A stretch of 64,000 nucleotides of DNA from Ignavibacteria bacterium (GCA_014654705.1 JACVZY010000028.1:1-64000); one strand, 5' to 3'; positions 7,794 through 15,953 are shown, counted from the stretch's first letter. Translations and numbers: made by a program. The notes: a model not told the origin generated them from the sequence alone.

Positions 7794-7805
7794 GGTGGTT
7801 GGTCG

Positions 7806-8096
7806 TTAGTTCAAACTCATTGCCGGTACGCCTTCGCAGAAATGATTTAGATACGATGCACAGGTCGCTACAACGGTGTTTTCAATGTCGGACGGTGGTA
7901 GTTGTAGGATTGCAAATAAAACATCGTTAAACGCAGCGTGTCCGTGTTCTGGTATCAGTGTGCGGAAAATGTTCAATGCCTCTTTGCTATCAAAAATGAC
8001 GGTTAAGCCATTGCTTGTAGGCTCTTCATACCGCCGCTTGCTTGTGCAGTACGGTTTAAGTCTTTCCAGTAGGTTGTTAAATTCAAAAGTTTCCAT
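7806..8096 (-). CDS. Small Z protein, unknown
   Basis: 96 residues, start ATG at 8096, 23 bases after the DUF3987 gene. Mostly helical with several Cys and His (YCTSKRRYEE, VATCASYLNHFCEG). No recognised domain. Its location between replication and head genes suggests a satellite-specific control or adaptor protein. Confidence 0.5.
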   Translation of the reverse strand: METFEFNNLLERLKPYCTSKRRYEEPTSNGLTVIFDSKEALNIFRTLIPEHGHAAFNDVLFAILQLPPSDIENTVVATCASYLNHFCEGVPAMSLN

Positions 8097-8119
8097 GTTA
8101 GTCTTTCAAAAGTTGTGTG

Positions 8120-9991
8120 TCAAAAATTGTAAATGCTGTTCTCGTAATCTGGTGGTGCTTCATCGGCAAAATTTGGGATTACTGCTTGTTCCTGCATCAT
8201 TTTCAGCACAGCCGCTTTGGGGTCTGCTGCGATAGCTGCCTTTACCGCCTCTGCCTTTGCGGACACTTTTCCCCGCTCTTCATTGCGCCCGCCAACGTCC
8301 GCCAATTCTTTTACGCCACTTTTGGCGGTTGGCGGAACAGGCGGAACAGGCGGAAGTTCTGTCTTTACTTTTCCGCCACTTCCGCCACTTCCGCCATTGG
8401 CGGTATTTGGCGGAATAATATACTTGCCTTGCACAATTTGTTTGATGTTCCCTGAATTTGTCAGTGATTTGATGTACCGTTCCGCCGTCCGCTTTGCGAT
8501 ATTGTTCTTCACGGCTATATCTATTGCCTCGTTTGTATCAAACGCTTTAGGCAGTAACTCTAAGAAACGCATAACACTTGGCTTCATACCGCTCACGGCT
8601 TTGGTGGTTCGTGGGAGCAGGCTTGATAGACTGTGTGCATGATTGGTGAACAGTTTGCCCAACGCAATGCCACATTCTACGTCGTCGTTAGTTGCCTCAA
8701 TTTCCGCGTTTTCCTCTTTGCATAGTCCTTTGAACGCCTCTAAGCCGTGAGTGTCCTTCCAACGAATGACGGCGAATTGCATTGCCAGACGAAACGCCAC
8801 GATTGCGCCCCGCCGTGCTGACGGCAATAAGTCCGGTCGTTGTTCCTCGTTGTAGAAATCGTTTTGCATATCAGAGAACGCAAGGTCAATCAAAGCCCAT
8901 TGATAATCGCTCAATTCGACAAGTACAGGCGGAAACGCCTCATTGCGTCCCGTGAGCGCCTTGTAAAGGCTCTTTAGTACTTCCGCTTGCGTCTTTATTG
9001 CGTCTTTGCGTCCTCTGCTTTGTTTGGTCGGAGCATGGGAGCGCCACTTTAGCGGTGGGTTGTGAAAATAAACGCCGAAACGAGAGAACAAGCCGTTTTC
9101 GGTACTTTGCATCAGTTCCGTGAATTGGCTTGGAGTGCCGGAAAGGAAAACCGATAGTCGTGGGCAGTTGATGGTAAGCGTAGTTTTGCCACGATACGCC
9201 GTTTTGCGTTTGACGCTCACGGTCTCATGGTGAAATGCACCGCGCAAGATGCTTGAAACGTTGCCCCAATCTGCGTTTCTGTCCGCCGCAAGGAGACTGT
9301 CTATTTCGGTTTCAAAGAGATATGCCCGCCCGCCGTTATCGTGCAACGATTGGATAAGAGCGATAGCGCTTGCGTTTGCTGGTACGATGTGGCATTCCTC
9401 TGGTGGTGGTGGTTCTGTCATACTTTCGCCTTTTCCCAAAGCCTTCTCACGGGCTTCGTAGTCAAGCCGTGCGGCTTCGCTTTGATTACGCAACAGTCCA
9501 TCTACCGCCTCTGCCAAGCCCTTTGCCTCTGCTGCTTTCCCCTTACCTTGTCCCGCCCCTGCTACGACAGCAAGGAATATATCTGGTGAATAAAAGCCGT
9601 CAGCGTGAGCGCCCTCTACATTAGGGAGCACGCTTGCGATAGTTGGCAGCATACCGCACAAAAAGACGTGCTTTTCGTGTATATCGCTAAACAGTTCGCA
9701 CAATTCGCGGTGGGTGTTCGGGAGTAATGCGTACACATCTAAGGGAATTTCTACCGCCGCATCTAATAGACCGTCTTTCGGTTCGTCTGTCTCGCTGGTG
9801 GTTTCACGCTTGCCCCAAAAATGATTGTAAATGTCAAGCGGTATGCCTTTATCGTCCTTTGAGTAATGGTGGCTTGTGCCGTCTTTCCTTGTGTATATCA
9901 GTTGTGGAAAGGCGTTCTCCCTGTTCACTTTCCAGTTGTCAAGGCTGTGGAAATGCTCGTTTTCCTCTTGGTTGTATGCTGAATTTTGCAT
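8120..9991 (-). CDS. DUF3987 primase/helicase-like replication protein
   Basis: 623 residues. The central region has the DUF3987 hallmarks: LCGMLPTIASVLPNV, a Walker-A-like AGAGQGKGKA, the family motif ETEIDSLL, then SGTPSQFTELM. A winged-helix-like segment near KRTAERYIKSL precedes a low-complexity GGSGGSGG/PPVPPVPP linker and a C-terminal tail. Proteins of this family serve as replication ATPases in phages, plasmids and islands. It is the largest gene of Z and probably drives Z's own replication. Confidence 0.8.
   Translation of the reverse strand: MQNSAYNQEENEHFHSLDNWKVNRENAFPQLIYTRKDGTSHHYSKDDKGIPLDIYNHFWGKRETTSETDEPKDGLLDAAVEIPLDVYALLPNTHRELCELFSDIHEKHVFLCGMLPTIASVLPNVEGAHADGFYSPDIFLAVVAGAGQGKGKAAEAKGLAEAVDGLLRNQSEAARLDYEAREKALGKGESMTEPPPPEECHIVPANASAIALIQSLHDNGGRAYLFETEIDSLLAADRNADWGNVSSILRGAFHHETVSVKRKTAYRGKTTLTINCPRLSVFLSGTPSQFTELMQSTENGLFSRFGVYFHNPPLKWRSHAPTKQSRGRKDAIKTQAEVLKSLYKALTGRNEAFPPVLVELSDYQWALIDLAFSDMQNDFYNEEQRPDLLPSARRGAIVAFRLAMQFAVIRWKDTHGLEAFKGLCKEENAEIEATNDDVECGIALGKLFTNHAHSLSSLLPRTTKAVSGMKPSVMRFLELLPKAFDTNEAIDIAVKNNIAKRTAERYIKSLTNSGNIKQIVQGKYIIPPNTANGGSGGSGGKVKTELPPVPPVPPTAKSGVKELADVGGRNEERGKVSAKAEAVKAAIAADPKAAVLKMMQEQAVIPNFADEAPPDYENSIYNF
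8328..8422. repeat. GGCGGAA/TTCCGCC repeat cluster in the DUF3987 gene
   Basis: Tandem GGCGGAACA units are followed ~45 bases later by tandem CCGCCACTT units and further GGCGG copies, forming large inverted repeats. They encode the GGSGGSGG and PPVPPVPP linker. Simple-repeat expansion of a flexible linker explains them. An origin-iteron role is an alternative. Confidence 0.5.
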
Positions 9992-10024
9992 ATTTTTGAC
10001 CTCAGAAATTGTTATGAATTATTC

Positions 10025-10063
10025 GCCCGAAACGCAGGTTTGTCGCTGCTTTCGGGCTTTTTT
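10025..10063 (+). terminator. Hairpin with T-run between HTH and DUF3987 genes
   Basis: GCCCGAAA and TTTCGGGC flank a 17-base loop, and the plus strand then has TTTTTTA. In the direction of the Z operon (minus) no T-run follows. It is therefore a plus-strand terminator against antisense transcription, or an mRNA hairpin between the two genes. Confidence 0.5.
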
Positions 10064-10067
10064 ATTG

Positions 10068-10355
10068 TCATAGGTTGACCAAATCAGAACGGCGAAAAAG
10101 AACACGTCCGCCAATTTTCGTATAAGGCAAAGAGCCGTCTCGCATCCGCCGAAACAAAGACGGCTGCGATATTCGGAGCAAGCTGCAAGTTTCCGATTTT
10201 GTCAGAAACTCATCACTTGATGCAAGCGGTGGTGCTGGTTGTTGCTGGTTTGCAAAGTAGCGGGAAATTTCGCCAGAGACAGCATCACGCACGATGCTAT
10301 CAAGTTTGTGTGCCGGAATAACGATAAACTCCGCACTGTTATCAGAGTGTGGCAT
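10068..10355 (-). CDS. xis: Excisionase-type HTH protein of Z
   Basis: 95 residues from ATG 10355. The C-terminal ~55 residues (FLTKSETCSLLRISQPSLFR, then GSLPYTKIGGRVLFRRSDL) form the HTH_17 helix-turn-helix/winged domain of excisionase-family proteins. It lies next to the Z integrase on the same strand. It could also act as the operon's regulator. Confidence 0.75.
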   Translation of the reverse strand: MPHSDNSAEFIVIPAHKLDSIVRDAVSGEISRYFANQQQPAPPLASSDEFLTKSETCSLLRISQPSLFRRMRDGSLPYTKIGGRVLFRRSDLVNL

Positions 10356-10433
10356 AGAAATAAAAAAAAGAGTGAGAAAGCACTCTCGGACAGCATAGAA
10401 GCAACCCAAAAACCTTCGGAGCGAAGATTTTTT

Positions 10434-10510
10434 AGCGGGGAATCAAAAGAAGATGTAATTTTGAACATCCTACCTTTCAAAAAGACACTTTGTTTTTTTG
10501 ATTCCCCGCT
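10434..10510. repeat. Long inverted repeat between Z integrase and HTH gene
   Basis: AGCGGGGAATCAAAA (10434-10448) and its perfect complement TTTTGATTCCCCGCT (10496-10510) surround a 47-base loop in the 290-base gap between integrase and HTH genes. The rest of the gap (10511-10645) shows no gene. It may be an operator, an mRNA hairpin or the scar of a small insertion. Confidence 0.6.
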
Positions 10511-10645
10511 CTTGCGGTGCTATCGCGCTGTGAGAGCGTTTTTTTTACAACACAAAAATATGACAATTTTTGATTCGTAAAACGTGTTCTTCATATCAAA
10601 TTTTCGACACGGTTGCAATGCGTTGATATGCAAAGATTAAACGCT

Positions 10646-11917
10646 TCATCCGTCGTTTACAACCAATCGCAGATTTTCATTGCCCCACGCGGCGTAAAAT
10701 TCAGTTTTCACGGTGTCGGAAGATTTACCGATATAGGTTTCAAGCTGCTTTATTGAGGCATGACCTGTGATTTTTTGTATTGCGCTCAGTCTCATGCCTT
10801 GTTTCATGCTTAGTGTGCAGAATGTTCTTCGTGCCGTATGGCTGCCAATCATTGAATAAAGCGGCTTCATTTCGTCTTGACGCTGGTTTCCTTTGAAAGT
10901 GGTCTTGCGGCAAGGTCTGTTTAGTCCGGCTCGTTGAGCGCCTTCCTGAAGGTATTTGTTGAATTTTTGATTGCTAATAACAGGCAGCTTTCCTGACTCT
11001 TGGTATCGGCTTAAAATCTCTAATGCTTCCTCAGTCAAAGGAACTTCAATAATATCATTTGTCTTTTGCGTCCGCACGTGCCATGTTTTACCATGAATAG
11101 CATCGAAAGTGAGTCCTCTCAAATCGCTGAAACGTTGTCCCGTGAGGCATCCAAAGCAAAAAACGTCCCTTACACGTGCGAGATAGTGCGATGTACCGAA
11201 ATCGTAACGCAAGTACGCTATCAGTTCCGATTTTTCTAGCGATACAACATCAGTTGACTGCATTTTTGGTGGCTTGAATCCCTTAAAACTTTCGTTTGTG
11301 TTGAATCCGCGTTCTGTTGCCCAAAACAGAAAAGTTTTAAGGAATCGTACTGTTCTCGCTACATGATTCGTGGAAAGGTCTTTATCTTCCAGTAGATAGG
11401 CAAGGAATTTTCCATAAAATGATTTGTCAACATTGCTAAACGATAGCACGAAGCGCTTCTTACTGGCAAAGTCTTGTAGATAGCCGCGTAATGTCGTGAA
11501 CTTTTTGCGCGTGTTCACAGACCAAAGCGGACGCTGCGTATCAAGGAACTCATCAAATGCCTCTTGAAAGCTATACACTTTCTTAGGCTTGTCTGGTTCT
11601 TCACCTTTGATTATCCGTTTGAAATTTTCTTGAAAAAACTCAAAATCTGTCTTGCCTTCTCGCAAGCTGCTATCGTAAAACGTGCGTAGTTCCTGCTTAA
11701 TTTCAGCAAGACGTTTGTTTGTTTGGAAAGCGCCTTCCGTCCCTGCCTTTTGCTCTTGGCGCGTTACGTGCCAGTCTTGGACGGGAACACGCAGCCCTGT
11801 AACAACGCTAATCACCTTGTAGGCAGAATCTTTGCCCGTTTTGGTGATTCGGCATACAATCGAAACGCGCTTGTCTTTCTTGGAAGGAGCGGCAACCTTG
11901 AAAAAATTGATATTCAT
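10646..11917 (-). CDS. int: SAM_5-type tyrosine recombinase (integrase of Z)
   Basis: 423 residues. An N-terminal arm-binding domain with a KKDKRVSIVCRI segment is followed by a SAM-like core-binding domain and a catalytic domain with GQRFSDLRGL (Arg), HTARRTFCTL (H-x-x-R), TGHASI and the nucleophile in LETYIGKS. This is the Bacteroidota integrase type of conjugative and mobilisable islands, clearly different from the integrases of A and B. It ends the Z gene set ~190 bases from the right core; that gap (11918-12107) holds no visible gene. Confidence 0.9.
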   Translation of the reverse strand: MNINFFKVAAPSKKDKRVSIVCRITKTGKDSAYKVISVVTGLRVPVQDWHVTRQEQKAGTEGAFQTNKRLAEIKQELRTFYDSSLREGKTDFEFFQENFKRIIKGEEPDKPKKVYSFQEAFDEFLDTQRPLWSVNTRKKFTTLRGYLQDFASKKRFVLSFSNVDKSFYGKFLAYLLEDKDLSTNHVARTVRFLKTFLFWATERGFNTNESFKGFKPPKMQSTDVVSLEKSELIAYLRYDFGTSHYLARVRDVFCFGCLTGQRFSDLRGLTFDAIHGKTWHVRTQKTNDIIEVPLTEEALEILSRYQESGKLPVISNQKFNKYLQEGAQRAGLNRPCRKTTFKGNQRQDEMKPLYSMIGSHTARRTFCTLSMKQGMRLSAIQKITGHASIKQLETYIGKSSDTVKTEFYAAWGNENLRLVVNDG

Positions 11918-12107
11918 TTGCTCTTGTGCCTTTAGTATAATTGATAAAGCCTAAGTAAATATACGAATAGTTGTACAAAAAAATGCAATACAAAGATTCA
12001 CAATGAATAATTTTGAGCAAAGTAAACAATCTAAACGACCACAAAGCGCTATTTTGCTAGGTTTCCAAATTTCAAGATATTTCAAAAGAATTAATAGGGT
12101 TAAAGAG

Positions 12108-12120
12108 CCACCTTCTGCAC
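12108..12120 (+). repeat. Attachment core (Z/B junction)
   Basis: CCACCTTCTGCAC, preceded by unrelated sequence from Z (AAAGAG) and followed by the conserved terminator and arm of element B's YqaJ end. It is the right end of Z and the left end of B at once. Confidence 0.8.
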
Positions 12121-12138
12121 TGCCTTCATGGTAAAAAA

Positions 12139-12171
12139 GGCTTCAAACCTACAATGTTTGAAGCCTTTTTT
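12139..12171. terminator. Bidirectional terminator at the left end of B
   Basis: GGCTTCAAAC and GTTTGAAGCC form a perfect stem, with T6 on one side and A6 on the other. It stands between the core and the YqaJ gene. The equivalent at the B/C junction is 41501-41530. It ends the YqaJ operon and insulates the junction. Confidence 0.85.
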
Positions 12172-12176
12172 GTTTT

Positions 12177-12198
12177 CGTCCTTTTCACGTCCTAAACT
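12177..12198 (+). repeat. Arm-type repeat, element B left (CGT allele)
   Basis: CGTCCT, two bases, then TCACGTCCTAAACT. The same 22-bp site with 20 matches lies at 41366-41387 at the end of the B integrase gene. It overlaps the 3' end of the YqaJ gene. Confidence 0.7.
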
Positions 12199-12767
12199 TT
12201 CTCCAATCCTCCTACTTTTTCGCCTATTTTCTCCCAAAATGCTTGCGCCGTGTCGCGCATCCGCTCAATAAGTTCTTCATCGCGCACAATCGGCTGCACG
12301 TGCAGCTTCCAGCCTTGCTCAAGAGCGCAAATATAGCCAAACTTCACACCCAGCACAAAACAGTACCACTGCACTTGATATGCAGCCATTGTGCGCTTGT
12401 CCTTTGACCAATACGCGGCGTTTTTGATTTCCAATACTGCGTGAGCTTTACTGCTCCCAATCGCAAGCAAGCGGTCAGGCGTTGCCAAAAAGATGCCGTC
12501 GCGTTTGTACAAGCGTTTCGGATTCTGTACGGTAAATTCCGGCTTCAGACGTTTGAACTCACGGACGGTAAAGGATTCAATGCGTTTACCGATGCGCATT
12601 TGTTCGGTTTCGGGCGTTTCGTAGCCTTCGACTTTGGAGCGGTACACGTCTTCTGCGGTGGCGAATGGGTTTACGCCCATGAGCGCGGCAATATCGCTGC
12701 CGCCGATGCCGCTTCGCCGCATAGTGCGCCATTTCTTGAGCGAAGTTATTTTGATTTCTTCCAGCAT
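12192..12767 (-). CDS. YqaJ/lambda-type exonuclease (viral recombinase)
   Basis: 191 residues. Motifs of the YqaJ nuclease family are present: RRSGIGGSDIAALMG, LATPDRLL (metal-binding Asp) and AVLEIKNA (E-x-K). It would resect DNA ends for single-strand annealing recombination. It ends a leftward operon of six small genes that may include its annealing partner. The homologue in C is 41554-42129. Confidence 0.85.
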   Translation of the reverse strand: MLEEIKITSLKKWRTMRRSGIGGSDIAALMGVNPFATAEDVYRSKVEGYETPETEQMRIGKRIESFTVREFKRLKPEFTVQNPKRLYKRDGIFLATPDRLLAIGSSKAHAVLEIKNAAYWSKDKRTMAAYQVQWYCFVLGVKFGYICALEQGWKLHVQPIVRDEELIERMRDTAQAFWEKIGEKVGGLEKV

Positions 12768-12840
12768 AATTTTGAAAAATAATACGCCCGCTTGCCAAAC
12801 GAATTATCGTGGCTTACGGGCGCGGTTGATAGTGTACGGA

Positions 12841-13305
12841 TTAGTGCAGCACTCGTGCTGCATGATTGGGCGGAACTTTTTCGCTGCCGTATTTTTTGCG
12901 GATGTCGTTGATGTCTTGCGCTTCGCCTCTGGTATGAGTCTTGTATTCTAATGCCCGATAAAACCACAGTTTTTTCACGGGCGCAAAACAAAAGCCTTCG
13001 TGCTTTAGTGTTGTGCGGTGCGCGTAGGTGTTGCCCGATACCCACAGCCATTTACCAATGATTTCCAGTTCCAAGCCGTCTAAATGTGCAATCGCCGCAA
13101 TTTTATCGCGGTAGAGAAGTTCGCTTGCTTCGGCTTCGGTGCTGTAATCGCCTTGCATCACGCGCCGAAGCATGGTTTGATACTCGGCGTTGAGTGCCTT
13201 CATTTCCTCATCGTTACCGCCTACGTCGGGATGCAGTTTTTTGCACCATGCGTGATAAGCGCGTTTGAGGTCGTCCAGCGTGTGAATATTTTCAAAGTAG
13301 TGCAT
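12841..13305 (-). CDS. J-domain protein
   Basis: 154 residues from ATG 13305, which has homologue support (the longer frame is not conserved). The N-terminal J-domain has LDDLKRAYHAWCKKLHPDVG with the HPD motif and a shortened helix III. The C-terminal ~90 residues are specific to this family (GLELEIIGKWLWVSGNTY). It could recruit host Hsp70 during element replication, as phage J-proteins do (inference). The homologue in C is 42196-42654. Confidence 0.8.
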   Translation of the reverse strand: MHYFENIHTLDDLKRAYHAWCKKLHPDVGGNDEEMKALNAEYQTMLRRVMQGDYSTEAEASELLYRDKIAAIAHLDGLELEIIGKWLWVSGNTYAHRTTLKHEGFCFAPVKKLWFYRALEYKTHTRGEAQDINDIRKKYGSEKVPPNHAARVLH

Positions 13306-13381
13306 TGTTTTTGCTCCTTTCTTGAACCACAAAAAGCCGCTCCGAAACAGATTCAAAGCGGCTTTCGTGCTTATGGTATGC

Positions 13382-13930
13382 TTAGTAAAGCGGTTTGACT
13401 TCATAAATTTTTGCTTTACCAATTTCTACTTTGATGCTTTCGGTGTACTTGATTTCAACAGGCGTACCGCTCGGAATATGCTCAAACTGTTTGCGGAGTG
13501 TAACACCTGCATTTATCCATACTTGCTTCTGATTGTCAATCCATGTAACGCCGATAATTTCTTTGCGCTCGTCGCCTTTGCCTTTGACAATCGTTTTTTC
13601 TCCCAGATACACACCGCGTACAGTCTCACCTTCGGTGGTAAATTCTTTGTATTTGGCATTCATTGAAACACCGCTTTGCATCGTTTCCAAGCGGGAAAGA
13701 GCCGATTCCATTGCAAGAAGTTTTTCGGCGGAAATCAGCACTGGTGCGGTAGCAAGTTCAGTTTCCTTTTCCACGCCGTGAGAATCTATGCTGTTTATGG
13801 GCTGTTCAACACCCATTTCCAGAATTTCCCCTGTTGCGGTATTTACAGCCGTGTTATTTACAAGTGCTACATCTTCGGAAACCGGAGAAACGATTGTTTC
13901 TTTAGCGAGTTTTTGAGTTTTGGTATTCAT
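13382..13930 (-). CDS. Conserved element protein, possible ssDNA-binding/annealing partner
   Basis: 182 residues from ATG 13930. A polar, low-complexity N-terminal half is followed by a beta-rich C-terminal half (GVYLGEKTIVKGKG, VTWIDNQKQVWINAG, VEIKYTESIKVE) resembling an OB-type barrel. It belongs to the YqaJ operon, so a single-strand binding or annealing role is plausible. No family was recognised. The homologue in C is 42729-43268, very similar in the C-terminal half. Confidence 0.6.
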   Translation of the reverse strand: MNTKTQKLAKETIVSPVSEDVALVNNTAVNTATGEILEMGVEQPINSIDSHGVEKETELATAPVLISAEKLLAMESALSRLETMQSGVSMNAKYKEFTTEGETVRGVYLGEKTIVKGKGDERKEIIGVTWIDNQKQVWINAGVTLRKQFEHIPSGTPVEIKYTESIKVEIGKAKIYEVKPLY

Positions 13931-14007
13931 GGAAATTTGTCCTTGATAAAAGCCGCTTGCACTTGATGACAAGCGGCTTGTGAGTAAATTTTTCGAGTAA
14001 TAAAGAA

Positions 14008-14229
14008 TTAGCACGGAAACTGCGTCAGCCCTGCAATAAGCGACGCGGCTTCATCAACGGAACACAACAGCAGCGAGCAAAGATGCCGACAATGATAGTC
14101 ATTGCTGGCGGTACAAGGCGTAAGCACCGATACTTCACACTTGCCCACTTTGCCGACGCAGGAAAAATAGAGCGACACCGTAAAGCCGTCGCGCCGTGCG
14201 GCGTTGATAGCCGAAAGAAGTTCAGGCAT
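14008..14229 (-). CDS. Small Cys/His-containing element protein
   Basis: 73 residues from ATG 14229, chosen because the homologue in C (43341-43550, 69 residues) starts at the equivalent Met. It overlaps the end of the upstream gene by 8 bases. The two copies share the framework (AARRDGF, C-terminal FPC) but diverge in the middle, where this one is Cys-rich. Function unknown. Confidence 0.55.
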   Translation of the reverse strand: MPELLSAINAARRDGFTVSLYFSCVGKVGKCEVSVLTPCTASNDYHCRHLCSLLLCSVDEAASLIAGLTQFPC

Positions 14230-14590
14230 TGCACACCTCCCACACTCTATCGTCCATTTCACGCGCCATATTGTTGTAATCAGGTTCAGGATTCATAAAG
14301 CCCTCATCACTACCAAAACTCAAAAAATCGCTGTCATTGTACAAGTACATAAACCATTCTTGCACGTCAGAACAAAATTTCATCACAAACGCCATCTTCA
14401 CGCGGTCGCCCGATTTCCAAAATTCTTTCATCGTGCGAATGCTCTCAAGAGCGTTGTGTAATACTTGTTCGCGCTCAATCTGCGCGAGTTCCTCCGTAGT
14501 CGGAAGGAACGGTATTTCAGGCATTGCGCCGATGCCGTGCGGTTCTTCTTGCATAGCTTTGTCAAGAAGTATATTTTTGAGGTAGCTCAT
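14222..14590 (-). CDS. Conserved acidic element protein, unknown
   Basis: 122 residues, acidic and helical (EELAQIEREQVLHNALESIR, FCSDVQEWFMYLYNDSDFLS). Conserved in C (43560-43925) except for the C-terminal ~20 residues. It is part of the YqaJ operon. No family recognised. Confidence 0.6.
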   Translation of the reverse strand: MSYLKNILLDKAMQEEPHGIGAMPEIPFLPTTEELAQIEREQVLHNALESIRTMKEFWKSGDRVKMAFVMKFCSDVQEWFMYLYNDSDFLSFGSDEGFMNPEPDYNNMAREMDDRVWEVCNA

Positions 14591-14658
14591 ATCGTTATGC
14601 TAATAAAATGTGAGTAAAAATCGGGCTTTCAATGTCACAACCATTGAAAGCCCTTGTT

Positions 14659-15153
14659 TTATACGGGCAACGTGATTGCCAGCGAGGATTTGCTTTCGGA
14701 AATAACAGGCGGAAAAACTTCTACGCCTTCTTCGGTAACAGGCAGCACCAATTTTTTCAAGAACTCTTCCCGTGCTTTGAGCAGTGATTTTGTGCGCTCC
14801 ACTTCTGCCACAAGTTGCGTGTGCTTCGCATCACGGGAAAAATCCCATTCGCTTTCCAAGCGCACGGAAAACTTTACGCCTGTTTCGGTGGCGTGGATGC
14901 CGTTTGTGCGTTGGCTTTCGGCATAAGCAAGCGCCCGCATCATAATCGCGGCTTTGAGGATTTTCAAATACTCTTCTGTGGCTTTGATGGCAACCAGAAG
15001 CGCAAACTTATCGCTATCAGTGCGGATAAAGCCCGCATAATTACTGGCAAGTTCAGCAAGCGCGGACTTATTGAGCGGAATAGAGCGCAAGGGCAAAAGT
15101 TCGGAGACTTTCGCCGTTTTGCGGCGTACATCTGATTTTGCAATGGGTTTCAT
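14659..15153 (-). CDS. Conserved element protein, first gene of the YqaJ operon
   Basis: 164 residues from ATG 15153, which has a good ribosome-binding site (AGGAAAA, 8 bases upstream). A basic N-terminus (RRKTAKVSELLPLR) is followed by a helical body with a coiled-coil-like segment before a conserved tail (PVTEEGVEVFPPV). The homologue in C is 44002-44496. The long upstream frame is not conserved. Function unknown. Confidence 0.6.
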   Translation of the reverse strand: MKPIAKSDVRRKTAKVSELLPLRSIPLNKSALAELASNYAGFIRTDSDKFALLVAIKATEEYLKILKAAIMMRALAYAESQRTNGIHATETGVKFSVRLESEWDFSRDAKHTQLVAEVERTKSLLKAREEFLKKLVLPVTEEGVEVFPPVISESKSSLAITLPV

Positions 15154-15394
15154 AGCATTTTCCTTTCGGAAGAAGTGAACAAAAAAAGTGTGTGTGCTTC
15201 TCTCGCACCGTTGGGGCTGTGCAACGTAAACGCTTGAACGAGAGAAACAATAAATTGTCAAAGAACATCCTTTGCCACTACCGAGCGGAGAGCGCACGGC
15301 GCGGCGAGGGGCTGCGCTCTTGCGCTACGCGGGGACGAAACGAGCGAGGCAGGAGCGAGAGTAGCTCCCCAAGCGATTTCCCAAAAAACCGCCG
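15154..15394. other. GC-rich leader region between YqaJ operon and adenine-free genes
   Basis: 241 bases without a gene. The stretch around 15280-15365 is very GC-rich, with repeated GAGCG/GCGAG-type words (CGGAGAGCGCACGGCGCGG, ACGAGCGAGGCAGGAGCGAG). Nearly the same words occur in C at 44625-44705. Related words recur in the GC block after the ribbon-helix-helix gene (17114-17191). It may be an mRNA leader, an origin or a transfer site. Confidence 0.4.
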
Positions 15395-15943
15395 CTAAAA
15401 CAGCGACGGCGAAGGAGACAGCAAAAACCACCCCGCACCAAGAGCAACAAAGCCCCACGCAGGAACGCCAAGCGGCGCAAACACCAACAACGGCACACCC
15501 AAGCCCGCAGCAAACGCCGCCGAAGCCCACGAACCAGAACCAAACCCCGCGAAACACGCCGACACAACGGGCGACGGCGCAAGACCACGAGGACACACCG
15601 ACGACGGAAACACCACCACAAGCGACGGAGCACGACCAGAACCCGCCCGCACCACCGCAGCCGAACGCAGCGCCAGACGCGCCGACCACGACGAAGCGGA
15701 AAACGAGGCAGCACGGAACACACACGCACCCTCAAGCCCGGAGCGCACCGCAGCATCAACGCCGGAAGCACAGCCCACCGCAACAAAGGCACGAGACGAG
15801 ACCAACGCCAACACAGGCGCAAGCACGGGCGGCACAACCGAGCGCGAACCCGAAAACGCCAAAGAACGCGCCCCCGCCACAAGAGCGGCAACGGACGGGG
15901 GCAACACAGAACCAACAGCAGGAGCGAAAGAAGAAGCAACCAC
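15395..15943 (-). CDS. Adenine-free SLOG/DprA-like Rossmann protein
   Basis: 182 residues from GTG 15943, preceded by GAGGGG. The fold signature is LAFSGSRS (P-loop-like GSR), VAVGCASGVDAAVR, VFPSSVCPRG and GSGSWASAAFAAGLGVPLLVF, as in SLOG/DprA/LOG-type nucleotide-binding proteins. The coding strand has almost no adenine, so the protein is built from F, L, S, C, W, P, R, V, A and G. The exceptions are Asp63 of the GVD motif and Glu71. The frame was chosen by motif and by conservation with 44732-45277, since all six frames are open here. Confidence 0.7.
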   Translation of the reverse strand: MVASSFAPAVGSVLPPSVAALVAGARSLAFSGSRSVVPPVLAPVLALVSSRAFVAVGCASGVDAAVRSGLEGACVFRAASFSASSWSARLALRSAAVVRAGSGRAPSLVVVFPSSVCPRGLAPSPVVSACFAGFGSGSWASAAFAAGLGVPLLVFAPLGVPAWGFVALGAGWFLLSPSPSLF

Positions 15944-15953
15944 AGCGCACCCC

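Larger units (their letters stand above)
5112..12120. mobile_element. Element Z: 7.0-kb satellite-like island with capsid and protease
   Basis: Bounded by direct repeats of the 13-bp core. All genes lie on the minus strand: integrase at the right end, excisionase-like HTH, DUF3987 primase/helicase, two small proteins, prohead protease, major capsid protein and two small proteins, then a terminator at 5613-5650. No portal, terminase, tail or lysis gene is visible. This content fits a phage satellite that supplies its own capsid shell and borrows the rest. It is absent from the equivalent junction at 41481. Confidence 0.8.
12780..14656. repeat. Series of hairpins in the gaps of the YqaJ operon
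   Basis: Almost every gap carries a strong hairpin. One is near 12785-12822 (CGCCCG, partner CGGGCG). Another, near 13334-13366, has AAGCCGCT/AGCGGCTT. A third, near 13949-13976, has AAGCCGCTTG/CAAGCGGCTT. The last, near 14621-14652, has GGGCTTTCAATG/CATTGAAAGCCC. The same gaps in C have hairpins with different stem sequences (42147-42175, 42682-42714, 43287-43316, 43966-43998). The structure is kept while the sequence drifts. Confidence 0.6.

Noticed and set aside
8328-8422. CRISPR-like repeat array
   Set aside because: The units are short tandem GGCGGAA words encoding a protein linker, with no spacers.
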